Shown here: positions 6,923 through 15,592 of the stretch, piece after piece
Layout of the letters: every line of letters begins with the position of its first letter
How positions within the stretch are numbered: position 1 is the stretch's first letter
Source of the DNA: CAVTBX01 sp963733135
GTDB lineage: Bacteria > Actinomycetota > Thermoleophilia > Gaiellales > Gaiellaceae
Direction: 5' to 3'
Assembly: GCA_963733135.1 (NCBI GenBank)
Contig: CAVTBX010000008.1
Location: 379,586-443,585, forward strand
Length of the DNA stretch: 64,000 nucleotides
The notes under the pieces: generated by a model
Database searches by the model: none
What the model saw: only the letters and a program-made list of their open reading frames with translations
Told to the model about the DNA's origin: nothing
Translations under genes and position numbers: made by a program

Positions 6923-9900
6923 GCGCGGAGAACAGCGCGCCGAGGCCCGGCAAGGAAGCCCGCCTCGACGAGGAGTGACATGACCTCGGTCTCGCTGACC
7001 CGCTCGCCATCGAAGCGCTCGACAGCGAGCCGTTTCCGCCCCGTCCGCCGCACATGCGCGACGAGCGCCTCGAACGCGATCCGCAACCACTCGGGCTCGG
7101 GGTCGCGGAGCGGCACGAGCGAGCGTCCGCCGCGCTCGACGTAGAGCGCCGGCTCACCACCGATCGTGATGACGTGCGCTCCGGCCACGCGGGCAGCTCG
7201 AGCCCCGGCCCGCTTCGGCCATGGGATGGCGGCGCCGTAGGGCTGTGCGGGATCGGCGGCGGCAAGCACGAGAGTCGCTTCCTCGGCCGCAGGCTCGCGA
7301 AGCCGCTCGACGGCGCCCGGAAGAGCGAACTGCGCCCCGCCCAAGCCCTCGACGAAGTACCCGCGACGGCAGACGCCCAGTGTCTCGAGCTTCCGTAACT
7401 CGCCGTAGACGGCCCCATAACCGCCTGGAATGCCTTCGGCGCGAACACTGTCTCGCGTCACGATGCCCTGCCGCTCGAGCAAGAGCTCGGCAAGCGCCCG
7501 GGCGTCCGATTCTCCATCGAAGAGGGAGCCGGTCGACGACCAGCGACCCTGTGTCGCCGTGATCGCGTTGGCCCGCCGGCGGGAAAAGCGCCGCGGCCTC
7601 CGCTCGGGCTTCGGGGTCGCGAACCGTCGCTCGGCTCGAAGTGGCTGCCAGGCGTCGTTCGTCACCTCACCGGCCCAGACGAGATCCCAGAGCGCCGGCA
7701 GCGCCGTCTCGGCCTCGAGCCCGGTCTCACGCAGCAGGTCGAACCAGAAGAGCGCGCGCCCCGCCAGTGTGGCACGAATCCCGTCGTGGGCATCACCCTC
7801 GGGCGGAGCGAGCGCTGCCGGCCTACCAAGGGCGGGAGCGTCCTCGCGGAAGTAGAGCGCCACACGCTCGAGCCCGGCGCCGACCCAGACGACCTCGCCG
7901 GATGCGCAGAGCTGGTCGAGCTGAGCGGGCTGGTACCCCGGGCTACGCCGCGGCAGCACATCGCTCTCCCAAAGGGCAACGGGGAGCGACAGACCCTGAA
8001 GCGGGACGAGCGCCTCACGGAGCGTGGCCCGCCGGTCGACGCCTTGCCACGCCGGCAAGAAACGCCCGAGCGCAGCCTGGCCGGTCGGCTCCACCTCCTT
8101 GCGGAGCGCAGCCAGGCTCGCCCTCCGGAGCCGTCGCAGCACGTCCGGGTCGCACCACTCGCGCTCCTTTCCGCCGGGCCTGAGCTCCCCGCGGACGAGC
8201 CGCCCATCGCGCTCGAGAGCACCGAGCTCATCCTCGACACGCTCGCGCCGGAGTCCGAATCGCTCGGCCACCTGTGCGGTCGTGAACGGCCCGCGACCGC
8301 GGGAGTACCGGACGAGGATCGAGGCGAGCGGAGACTCGCCTCCTTCCAGGAACGTGTCCGGCAGCCCGGAGGGCGGCATCGCACCGAGCGCGTCCCGATA
8401 CCTGCCCGCGTCCTCGGCCGCAATCAGTCGCTCGGCTCCGGAGACCCGGACGCGAACGGCTCGGCGCTCGGCCTCGAGCGGCGCGGCGAGCGCCTCGTCG
8501 AACTCACCCGGGGCGAGATCCCCACGCCGCAGGAGAAAGTCGTGGAGCGCATCCACGCTCTTTGGCTCGCCGCGGAGCTCGGCCTCGACCTGCTCGAGCG
8601 CGCCGGGGTCGATGAGGTCACGGAGCTCCTCCTGGCCGAGCAGCTCCTTCAGGAGATCGCGGTCGAGCGCGAGCGCCTGCGCCCGTCGCTCGGCGAGCGG
8701 CGTGTCGTCCTCGTACATGTACGTCGCGACGTAGTCGAAAAGGAGGGACGACGCGTAGGGCGATGCGGTCGGTGTCTCGACGGACACGAGATCGATACGT
8801 CGCTGCTGGAGCCCGGCGAGGAGCTCGCGGAGGGCCGGCAGGTCGAAGACGTCCTGGAGCACCTCGCGGACGGTCTCGAGGATGACCGGAAAATCCGGGT
8901 AGCGGCGCGCGACCTGGAGCAGCGCCTGAGCTTTCAGGCGTTGCTGCCAGAGAGGCGTTCGCTCGCCGGGCCGCCGCCGCGGGATCAGGAGCGCGCGCGC
9001 CGCGTTCTCACGGAAACGCGCCCCGAAAAGTGCGGTGCCCGCCAGCTCCGCGAGGACGAGTTCGTCCAGCTCGCTGGGATCGACGACGAGATCCTCCACA
9101 GTGGGCGGGGCGTCCGCGTCGGGTAGGTGCAGCGCGACCCCGTCATCCGACCAGATCGAGTTCACCTCGAGGCCGAGCGAGCCGCGGAGGCGGGCGGCTA
9201 GCGCGAGCGACCAGGGCGCGTGAACCCGGCCGCCGAAGGGGGTCAGGATGCAGAGCCGCCAGTCGCCGATCTCGTCGCGGAAGCGCTCGACGACGACCGA
9301 GCGATCGGAAGGCAGGACACCGGTCGCAGCCTCCTGATCGCGAAGGAAGGTGAGCAGGTTCTCCGCCGCGCGCTCGTCGAGCGAGTGCTCGGCCACGAGT
9401 CGGGTCTTGGCGCCGTCGTCGTCGAGCGCGACGAGCTCGCGCGCGGCCCGGCCGATCTCGCGCCCGAGCTCGTAGGGGCGGCCGATCCCCTCGCCCTTCC
9501 AGAAGGGAACTGCGCCGGGAATCCCGGGAGCCGGTGAGACGAGCACGCGGTCGCGGGTGATGTCCTCGATTCGCCAGGTCGAGGCGCCGAGGAGGAACGT
9601 CTGGCCCACACGCGCCTCGTACACCATCTCCTCGTCCAGCTCGCCGACCCGGCCGCCGCCTCCGACGAGATAGACGCCGAAGAGACCACGGTCGGGGATC
9701 GTCCCCGCGTTGGTGACAGCGAGCCTACGGGCGCCTTCCCGGCCACGGACGAGCCCGGCCACGCGATCCCAGACGATGCGCGGCCGGAGCTCGGCGAACT
9801 CCTCGGAGGGATAGCGCCCCGCGAGCATGTCGAGCACGTTCTCGAGCTGCTGGCGCGAGAGGTCTCGGAAAGGGTACGCCCGCCGGAGGAGCTCGTGGAG

Positions 9901-11124
9901 CTCGTCGACCGAGATCTCCTCCTGCGAGGCGATCGCGACCACCTGCTGGGCGACGACGTCCAGCGGGTTCCGCGGAATGCGGGTCTCCTCGATGGCGCCC
10001 TCGTGCATGCGCCGCGCGACCACTGCGGACTCGAGGAGGTCGGCTCGGAACTTCGGGAAGATGCGGCCCTTCGACGCCTCGCCGAGGCTGTGGCCGGAGC
10101 GTCCGACGCGCTGGAGTCCGGTGGCGACCGACTTCGGGGACTCGACCTGAATGACGAGGTCGACCGCGCCCATGTCGATCCCGAGCTCGAGCGACGAGGT
10201 GGCGACGAGAGCGGGGATCTCGCCGCGCTTCAGGAGCTCCTCGACCTCCACACGCTGCTCGCGGGCGAGCGAGCCGTGGTGTGCGCGGGCGATCTCGCGC
10301 TCGGCGATCTCGTTCAGCCGAAGCGCGAGGCGTTCGGCGAGCCTCCGGTTGTTGACGAAGACGATCGTCGAGCGGTGCGCCTCGACGAGCTCGAGGATCT
10401 TTGGGTAGATCGACGGCCAAATCGAGTTGCCCTCGACCGGTTCGCGCATGTCCTCGAGCGGGACGACGACCTCGAGGTCGAGCTCCTTGCGGCTGCCGGC
10501 GTCGACGAGCTCGATCGGGTGTCCGCCCGAGACGAAGCGCCCGATCTCGTCAAGCGGACGCTGCGTGGCGGAGAGCGCGACGCGCTGAAGGGGCTCGGAG
10601 GTCAGCCGTTCGAGCCGCTCGACGGAGATCGCGAGATGCGCGCCGCGCTTGGTGCCGGCGACGGCGTGTACCTCGTCGAGGATCAGGAAGCGGACTCCGC
10701 CGAGGATCTCGCGGGCGCGCGAGGTCAGCATGAGGAAGAGCGACTCGGGCGTCGTGATGAGGATGTCCGGCGGTCGGCGGAGCATCGCGGCCCGCTCCTT
10801 GGGGCTCGTGTCACCCGTGCGGACGGCAACCGAGAGGTCGGAGCCGATGCCGGCCAGCGGCCCGCGCAGGTTTCGCTCGACGTCGTAGTTGAGGGCCTTG
10901 AGCGGGCTGACGTAGAGCACCTGCGTGCCCTCCCCCGGACGCGCCTGATCCAGTGCCCAGAGGAAGGCGGCAAGCGTCTTACCGGAGCCGGTCGGCGCCT
11001 GGATGAGCGTGTGCGAGCCGGATGCGATCGCCGGCCAGCCGTGTTCCTGAGCCGGCGTCGGCGCGTCGAAGGTCTGCTCGAACCAGGTGCGAACAGCGGG
11101 CGAGAAAGGCGCGAGCGAGCTCAT
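6919..11124 (-). CDS. lhr: Lhr-type ATP-dependent helicase
   Basis: Large superfamily 2 helicase of 1401 residues, close to the 1500 of full-length actinobacterial Lhr. N-terminal RecA domains show the Q-motif region FDAPTPAQEHGWPAI, Walker A APTGSGKTLAAF, VSPLKALNYDVERN, the DEVH box in FLILDEVHAVAGT, LSATQRPLDEIG, and later ATSSLELGIDMGAVDLV and QRVGRSGHSLG. A winged-helix and Lhr-core follow, then the long C-terminal part typical of the bacterial enzyme. Lhr acts in DNA repair and is often beside nucleases. Here it adjoins glycosylase and UV-endonuclease genes. A 207-bp gap upstream should contain its promoter. Confidence 0.93.
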   Translation of the reverse strand: MSSLAPFSPAVRTWFEQTFDAPTPAQEHGWPAIASGSHTLIQAPTGSGKTLAAFLWALDQARPGEGTQVLYVSPLKALNYDVERNLRGPLAGIGSDLSVAVRTGDTSPKERAAMLRRPPDILITTPESLFLMLTSRAREILGGVRFLILDEVHAVAGTKRGAHLAISVERLERLTSEPLQRVALSATQRPLDEIGRFVSGGHPIELVDAGSRKELDLEVVVPLEDMREPVEGNSIWPSIYPKILELVEAHRSTIVFVNNRRLAERLALRLNEIAEREIARAHHGSLAREQRVEVEELLKRGEIPALVATSSLELGIDMGAVDLVIQVESPKSVATGLQRVGRSGHSLGEASKGRIFPKFRADLLESAVVARRMHEGAIEETRIPRNPLDVVAQQVVAIASQEEISVDELHELLRRAYPFRDLSRQQLENVLDMLAGRYPSEEFAELRPRIVWDRVAGLVRGREGARRLAVTNAGTIPDRGLFGVYLVGGGGRVGELDEEMVYEARVGQTFLLGASTWRIEDITRDRVLVSPAPGIPGAVPFWKGEGIGRPYELGREIGRAARELVALDDDGAKTRLVAEHSLDERAAENLLTFLRDQEAATGVLPSDRSVVVERFRDEIGDWRLCILTPFGGRVHAPWSLALAARLRGSLGLEVNSIWSDDGVALHLPDADAPPTVEDLVVDPSELDELVLAELAGTALFGARFRENAARALLIPRRRPGERTPLWQQRLKAQALLQVARRYPDFPVILETVREVLQDVFDLPALRELLAGLQQRRIDLVSVETPTASPYASSLLFDYVATYMYEDDTPLAERRAQALALDRDLLKELLGQEELRDLIDPGALEQVEAELRGEPKSVDALHDFLLRRGDLAPGEFDEALAAPLEAERRAVRVRVSGAERLIAAEDAGRYRDALGAMPPSGLPDTFLEGGESPLASILVRYSRGRGPFTTAQVAERFGLRRERVEDELGALERDGRLVRGELRPGGKEREWCDPDVLRRLRRASLAALRKEVEPTGQAALGRFLPAWQGVDRRATLREALVPLQGLSLPVALWESDVLPRRSPGYQPAQLDQLCASGEVVWVGAGLERVALYFREDAPALGRPAALAPPEGDAHDGIRATLAGRALFWFDLLRETGLEAETALPALWDLVWAGEVTNDAWQPLRAERRFATPKPERRPRRFSRRRANAITATQGRWSSTGSLFDGESDARALAELLLERQGIVTRDSVRAEGIPGGYGAVYGELRKLETLGVCRRGYFVEGLGGAQFALPGAVERLREPAAEEATLVLAAADPAQPYGAAIPWPKRAGARAARVAGAHVITIGGEPALYVERGGRSLVPLRDPEPEWLRIAFEALVAHVRRTGRKRLAVERFDGERVSETEVMSLLVEAGFLAGPRRAVLRA

Positions 11125-11331
11125 GTGTCCAGCCTATCGAGGCGGTGTCTCGCCGATTCGCGCGGCTTCAGCGCGGACATGCCCTTTGGATTGGCGCGTG
11201 TCTTAAGGCGCGCCCAGCCTCCTCCCCGCGGCGAGCCTACGCGAGAAAAACGCGCCGGTGTGTGACGTTCGTGCCGGAGGTGCGTCGAATGCGCAACGCT
11301 TCGTACGCGGGTCGCGACGTAGACTCAGGCC

Positions 11332-11904
11332 ATGGCCACCGTCCGGCCCGACCGGCTTCACTTCACCGAGAACGACGAAGCGGACGAGCTGCTCGCGCGG
11401 GAGCCGTTGGCACTTCTCATCGGCTTCGTGCTCGACCAGCAGGTGCCAGTCCAGAAGGCATTCTCGTCGCCGCTCGAGCTCTCGCGCCGGATCGGCGGGC
11501 TCGACGCCGAGCGGATCGCCGGCATGGATCCGGCCGAGTTCGAGGCTGTTTTTCGAGAGCGGCCCGCGCTCCATCGGTTTCCCGGCGCGATGGCGGCGCG
11601 CGTGCAGGAGCTCTGCCGCACGCTCGTCGCCGACTTCGGCGGCGATCCCGAGCGGGTTTGGAGCGATGCTGAGACCGGCGCCGAGCTCAGGAGCCGGCTG
11701 CTCGCGCTGCCGGGGATCGGCGAGATGAAGGCGAAGGCGCTCACAGCCGTCCTCGCCAAGCGCTTCGGAATCGCGCCGCCCGGCTGGGAGGACGTCGTGC
11801 CGAGCCATCCGACGCTCGGCGACGTCGACTCGACCGAATCCCTGCTCGCCTACCAGACGCAGAAGCGAGCACACAAGGCCGCGCTCCGCGCGGCCCGCGA
11901 CTGA
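11332..11904 (+). CDS. HhH-GPD-type base-excision repair protein
   Basis: 190 residues. The segment LLALPGIGEMKAKALTAVL is a helix-hairpin-helix of the HhH-GPD glycosylase superfamily, preceded by LLIGFVLDQQVPVQKAF, which matches the start of the glycosylase fold. The acidic position expected about 20 residues later falls in VVPSHPTLGDVDS. It resembles the short actinobacterial group annotated simply as HhH-GPD base excision repair proteins. The substrate (alkylated bases, uracil) is unknown. A TAGACT at 11318-11323 lies eight bases before the ATG, suggesting a short or absent leader. Divergent from lhr. Confidence 0.8.
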   Translation: MATVRPDRLHFTENDEADELLAREPLALLIGFVLDQQVPVQKAFSSPLELSRRIGGLDAERIAGMDPAEFEAVFRERPALHRFPGAMAARVQELCRTLVADFGGDPERVWSDAETGAELRSRLLALPGIGEMKAKALTAVLAKRFGIAPPGWEDVVPSHPTLGDVDSTESLLAYQTQKRAHKAALRAARD

Positions 11905-11967
11905 CCCCGCCTCTTCGCAGGCCCACGTGCTGGTGCTTCCTCCGGCGCGGTCGAGGTCACAACTCGA

Positions 11968-13434
11968 CTACTCGAGCTGCTTCAGCGCCGCCCGTGCAGC
12001 CCAATAGCCACACATTCCGTGCACTCCGCCGCCCGGCGGGGTCGACGAGGAACAGAGGTAGAGCCCTTGCGCCCCGGTTCCGTACGGCGACAAACCGGGC
12101 GTCGGACGGAAGATGAGCTGGCTCAGGTCCTGGAGGCCGCCGTTCACGTCGCCGCCGACGAGGTTGGGATTGTCGGCCTCGAGCTCGGCTGGGCCGCGGG
12201 CAGACCGCGCCAGGACGACGCCCCGAAAGCCCGGCGCGAAGCGCTCGACCTGGCCCTCGATCGCCTCGGTTGCGTCCCCGTCCCAGCCCGGTGGAACGTG
12301 GCAGTACCCCCACGCGGTGTGCCGGCCTTCGGGCGCACGGGTCGGGTCGTGGAGCGTGTGCTGGGCCAGGATGACGAACGGCCGCTCGGCCGCCCGGCCC
12401 TCCCACGGGGCGCGTTCGGCCTCCGCGATCTCCGCAAGCGTCCCGCCGAGGTGCACGCCCGCAGCTCGGCCGCAAGCCGGATTCGCCCACGGGATCGGCG
12501 CCGAGAGCGCCCAGTCGAGCTTGAAGGCCCCTGGGCCGTAGCGAAAGCGCTCGAACCGGCGGCGCCGGCCGGCCGGAAGCCGATCGCCGGCGAGCGCGAC
12601 GAGCTGCCTGGGCGTGACGTCGCAGAGGACAACCTTGGCCGGCGGGAGCTCGTCGAGTGTCGTCACCGGAGAGCCCGTCTCGATCTCGCCACCGAGTGAC
12701 CGGAGATAGGAGGCGAGCGCGTCCGAAAGGCTCTGGGCGCCTCCGCGCGGGAACGGCCAGCCCACGGCGTGTGCGACCGCGAGCAGCACGAGCCCGAAGG
12801 AGGCCGACGCCGCCCGGTCGAGCGCAAGGAACGAGTGCGCGGCCGCGCCGGCGAGGAGCGCGCGCGCCCGCTCTCCCCGGAAGGCCACGCGACCGAGCAC
12901 CTGCGCCGGCAGCAGCGCCGGTAGCCCAAAGCGCGCCAGCGCGAGCGGGTGCCGTGGAAGTCTGAGCAGCGAGCCGAGCAGGCTCGGCGCGAGCAGCTCC
13001 CAGCGTCGCGCCGTCGTTCCGACCACGCGCTCGTAGGCGAGGGCGTCCGCGCCGAGCCCGGCCGCCGTGGCACCGACCGACCGCTCGACCACGACGGCCT
13101 CGCCGCCGTCCAGCGGATGCGCCAGCTCGAGCGGCGCGAAGACCCACTCGAGCCCGTGCTCGGCGAGCGGCAGGTTGCGGAAGAAGGGCGAACCGGCCCC
13201 GAGCGGATGGATGGCGGAACAGCGGTCGTGGACGAATCCGGGCAGCGTCAGCTCCCCCGAGCGGGCACCGCCTCCGACCGTGTCGCTCGCCTCCCGGACG
13301 AGAACCCGGCGACCGGCCCGCGCCAGCTCGATCGCCGCGGCGAGCCCGTTCGGCCCTGCCCCGATGACAACCGCGTCGTACCGGCTAGAAGCTCTGACGG
13401 GATGATGCTTCGTCGTCGGGGTGCGCTGCGTGGT
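11968..13434 (-). CDS. Phytoene-desaturase-like FAD oxidoreductase, start codon missing
   Basis: Flavin-dependent oxidoreductase of the phytoene desaturase / CrtI-like family. The N-terminal dinucleotide-binding motif YDAVVIGAGPNGLAAAIELA begins at about 13380 and is followed by the expected acidic residue and GGGARSGE. The C-terminus (GLYLCSSSTPPGGGVHGM) matches the family's final FAD motif. The frame is open from 13434 down to 11968. Between the upstream in-frame TGA (13435-13437) and the FAD motif there is no ATG, GTG, TTG or CTG. The first usable start (GTG 13092) would remove the FAD-binding site. The structured repeat at 13387-13551 abuts exactly here. Either the repeat displaced the start or an indel hides it. 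Confidence 0.75.
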   Translation of the reverse strand, partial: TTQRTPTTKHHPVRASSRYDAVVIGAGPNGLAAAIELARAGRRVLVREASDTVGGGARSGELTLPGFVHDRCSAIHPLGAGSPFFRNLPLAEHGLEWVFAPLELAHPLDGGEAVVVERSVGATAAGLGADALAYERVVGTTARRWELLAPSLLGSLLRLPRHPLALARFGLPALLPAQVLGRVAFRGERARALLAGAAAHSFLALDRAASASFGLVLLAVAHAVGWPFPRGGAQSLSDALASYLRSLGGEIETGSPVTTLDELPPAKVVLCDVTPRQLVALAGDRLPAGRRRRFERFRYGPGAFKLDWALSAPIPWANPACGRAAGVHLGGTLAEIAEAERAPWEGRAAERPFVILAQHTLHDPTRAPEGRHTAWGYCHVPPGWDGDATEAIEGQVERFAPGFRGVVLARSARGPAELEADNPNLVGGDVNGGLQDLSQLIFRPTPGLSPYGTGAQGLYLCSSSTPPGGGVHGMCGYWAARAALKQLE

Positions 13435-13551
13435 TCAGGGAAAGGACGCAGGGAGCGCTCATATCCAGAGGATATGGGTGCGACTGAGGACGCCGCCCTG
13501 GGCCGCGCAGCGCGGCCCGACGGCACAAGGCCTCATCTCGTTAGAGCTTCT
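13387..13551 (+). repeat. Structured element, copy A (long hairpin with conserved core)
   Basis: 165 bp bounded by AGAAGCTCT / AGAGCTTCT. The two arms pair over about 55 bases, with a 2-base bulge. Inside lies the core GGACGCAGGGAGCGCTC, an apical stem ATATCC-AGA-GGATAT, then GGGTGCGACTGAGGACGCC. The same core occurs in copy B (24503-24670). Mismatches between the arms are mostly G-U wobbles if the + strand is the RNA (about seven against one on the other strand). The element starts at the last base of the acyl-CoA dehydrogenase stop and ends beside the FAD gene. Confidence 0.75.
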
Positions 13552-14735
13552 TAAGCGCCGACTCCGGCGAAGGACGACGCGCGGCCCTCGCGCACCATCT
13601 CGCGCGCGATCACGAGCCTCTGGATCTCGTTCGTGCCCTCGTAGATCTGCGTGATCTTCGCGTCCCGCATCATGCGCTCGACCGGATACTCCTTGATGTA
13701 GCCGTACCCGCCGAGGATCTGCACAGCCTCCGTCGTGACCTCCATCGCGGCGTCCGAGCAGTAGAGCTTCGCCATGGCGGAAGCCTTGGTGAGCTCCGGC
13801 CCGTCGACGCCCTCGTCCACGAGCTGCCCGACGCGATAGAGGAGCCCGCGAGCGGCCTGGCACCGCGTCTCCATGTCGGCGAGCTTCCCTGCGATGAGCT
13901 GGTGCTCGGCGATCGGCTTGCCCATCGTCTCGCGGCTCGACGCGTAGTCGAGCGCGTAGTCGGTGGCGCCCTGGGCGATGCCGAGCGCCTGGGCGCCGAT
14001 GCCGGGCCGCGAGCGGTCGAGGACGCGCATCGCGATCGCGAAGCCCTCACCCTCCTCGCCGACGAGGTTCTCAGCCGGTACCCGACAGTCGTCGAAGAAG
14101 ACCTCGCCCGTCGTCGAGCCCTTGATCCCGAGCTTGGGCTCGATCCGCCCGACGGAGAAGCCCGGTGTATCGGCCTCGACGACGAAGCACGAGATGCCGG
14201 CGTGGCCGGCGTCGGGATCGGTCTTGGCGAACACGGTGTATAGGCCCGCGACGCCGGCGTTTGTGATGAATCGCTTGCCGCCGTTGAGGACGTAGGCATC
14301 GCCGTCCTGGCGCGCCTCGGTGCGCATCGCCGCCGCGTCGGAGCCCGAGCCGGCCTCCGTGAGGGCATAGGCCCCGAGCCACTCGCCGCTGGCCAGTCGC
14401 GGCAGCCAGCGCTCTCTCTGCTCGTCAGTCCCGGCGAGCTTGAGTGCGAGCGCCCCGAGCTCCTGGACGGCGAGGATCAGCCCGGTCGTTGCACAGACCT
14501 TCGAGACCTCCTCGATCGCGACGAGGAGCATGAGCATGCCGGTGCCCGTACCGCCGTGGCGCTCCTCGAACGGAAGGCCGAGAAGCTCGTGCTCGCGGAA
14601 GAGCTCGACCATGTCCCACGGGAACTCCGCGGAGGCGTCGATCTCAGCCGCCCGAGGAGCAATCCGCTCGCGCGTCAGAGCGCGCACGAGATCGCGAATC
14701 TCGCGCTGCTCGTCCGAGAGCGGGTCTGCCCCCAC
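13551..14735 (-). CDS. Acyl-CoA dehydrogenase
   Basis: 394 residues, standard for the family. It oxidises acyl-CoA to enoyl-CoA with FAD, passing electrons to ETF. Visible signatures are YALTEAGSGSDAAAMRTEA (FAD/substrate loop), GGKRFITNAGVA, FFDDCRVPAENLVGEEG, QILGGYGYIKEYPVERMMRD and the C-terminal IYEGTNEIQRLVIAR with the catalytic-base glutamate of the short-chain/general group. Chain-length preference is unknown. It is transcribed away from chaB, and the structured element lies directly behind its TAA stop. Confidence 0.93.
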   Translation of the reverse strand: MGADPLSDEQREIRDLVRALTRERIAPRAAEIDASAEFPWDMVELFREHELLGLPFEERHGGTGTGMLMLLVAIEEVSKVCATTGLILAVQELGALALKLAGTDEQRERWLPRLASGEWLGAYALTEAGSGSDAAAMRTEARQDGDAYVLNGGKRFITNAGVAGLYTVFAKTDPDAGHAGISCFVVEADTPGFSVGRIEPKLGIKGSTTGEVFFDDCRVPAENLVGEEGEGFAIAMRVLDRSRPGIGAQALGIAQGATDYALDYASSRETMGKPIAEHQLIAGKLADMETRCQAARGLLYRVGQLVDEGVDGPELTKASAMAKLYCSDAAMEVTTEAVQILGGYGYIKEYPVERMMRDAKITQIYEGTNEIQRLVIAREMVREGRASSFAGVGA

Positions 14736-14806
14736 ACGCCCAGTGTACGGACGTTTGCCCTGCGTTCAGGCGGGAATGCGGGCCAGAGACCACGGAGGAG
14801 GCGCGC

Positions 14807-15202
14807 ATGCCGAAGACCACGAAGAGCGACCTGCCGGGCACGTTGAAGCGCTCGCCCGCGAAGGCGCAACGAACGTACGCAAAGACGCTCGACAGCGCCC
14901 ATGAGCAGTACGGCGGCAACGAGGAGCGGGCACACCGTGCCGCCTTCGCGGCCGTAAAGCACTCCCACGAGAAGGTCGGCGACCACTGGGAGGAGAAGGA
15001 CGAGAAGGGCCCGTCCGACCCGCAAGCCAAGAAGAGCGGGCGCGACGCCCGTGACTATCCGGCACCGACCGCAGGCGGCGTCGATGTCGAGGGACACACG
15101 AGGGACGAGCTCTACGAGCGCGCCAAGCGGCTCGGCGTCGCGGGCCGTTCGAAGATGACCAAGCTCGAGCTCGGTCAGGCGATCGCCCGCAAGCAGGATT
15201 AG
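14807..15202 (+). CDS. chaB: ChaB family protein with C-terminal Rho-N/SAP-like domain
   Basis: 131 residues. The first 60 residues match ChaB (DLPGTLKRSPAKAQRTYAK, then AHRAAFAAVKHSHEKVGDHW), a small protein first linked to the ChaA cation/proton antiporter; its real role is unclear. The last 40 residues (HTRDELYERAKRLGVAGRSK, MTKLELGQAIA) form a Rho N-terminal/SAP-like nucleic-acid-binding helix pair. That combination is common in actinobacteria and suggests a stress or nucleic-acid role. A strong GGAGGAG precedes the ATG. Confidence 0.85.
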   Translation: MPKTTKSDLPGTLKRSPAKAQRTYAKTLDSAHEQYGGNEERAHRAAFAAVKHSHEKVGDHWEEKDEKGPSDPQAKKSGRDARDYPAPTAGGVDVEGHTRDELYERAKRLGVAGRSKMTKLELGQAIARKQD

Positions 15203-15244
15203 GCTGGGCTGCCCTGGTTAGGCTCTGTTCACGAAAGGGGCTGC

Positions 15245-15592
15245 ATGCGTCGCTGCTCGGGCTGTGGCGGAGAGGTGGAGACGAGCTTTCGCTTCTGCCC
15301 TTGGTGTGCGGCCCCGCAACGACGGAAGCTCACAGACTTCTTCCGTCCTCATCCCGACCTCGGGGTCGAGCGTGACCGCGCGCTCCGGGTCTCGCGCTAC
15401 CTCGCGCCGGATGCGTTGCGGCGCGTCCGCTTCAGCGTCTGGAGCGGCGATCCCGAGGCGCCTGGAGTCGATGCGGCGATGTCGCTCGACGAGGACGAGG
15501 CCGCGCGCCTCGCCCGCTTTCTGACGCTCGATGTGGAGGCCGAGGCCGAAGTGGCCTACGGCGATGACACCCAGCCCTCGATCTGCGGATAG
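15245..15592 (+). CDS. Small zinc-ribbon protein
   Basis: 115 residues beginning with two CxxC knuckles (C4-x2-C7 and C18-x2-C21, in CSGCGGE and CPWCAAP), a classic zinc ribbon. The remainder (LRVSRYLAPDALRRVRFSVW ... MSLDEDEAARLARFL) looks like a small alpha/beta domain, possibly a ligand-binding or regulatory module. A GAAAGGGG sequence precedes the ATG. Its 3' end overlaps the end of the convergent beta-propeller gene by 37 bp. Function unknown. Confidence 0.7.
   Translation: MRRCSGCGGEVETSFRFCPWCAAPQRRKLTDFFRPHPDLGVERDRALRVSRYLAPDALRRVRFSVWSGDPEAPGVDAAMSLDEDEAARLARFLTLDVEAEAEVAYGDDTQPSICG

Noticed and set aside
13387..13551. Hammerhead ribozyme, because the core contains CTGAGGA (fits CUGANGA)
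   Set aside because: The required GAAA strand and stem arrangement are missing; the opposite side of the loop is AAGGACGC.
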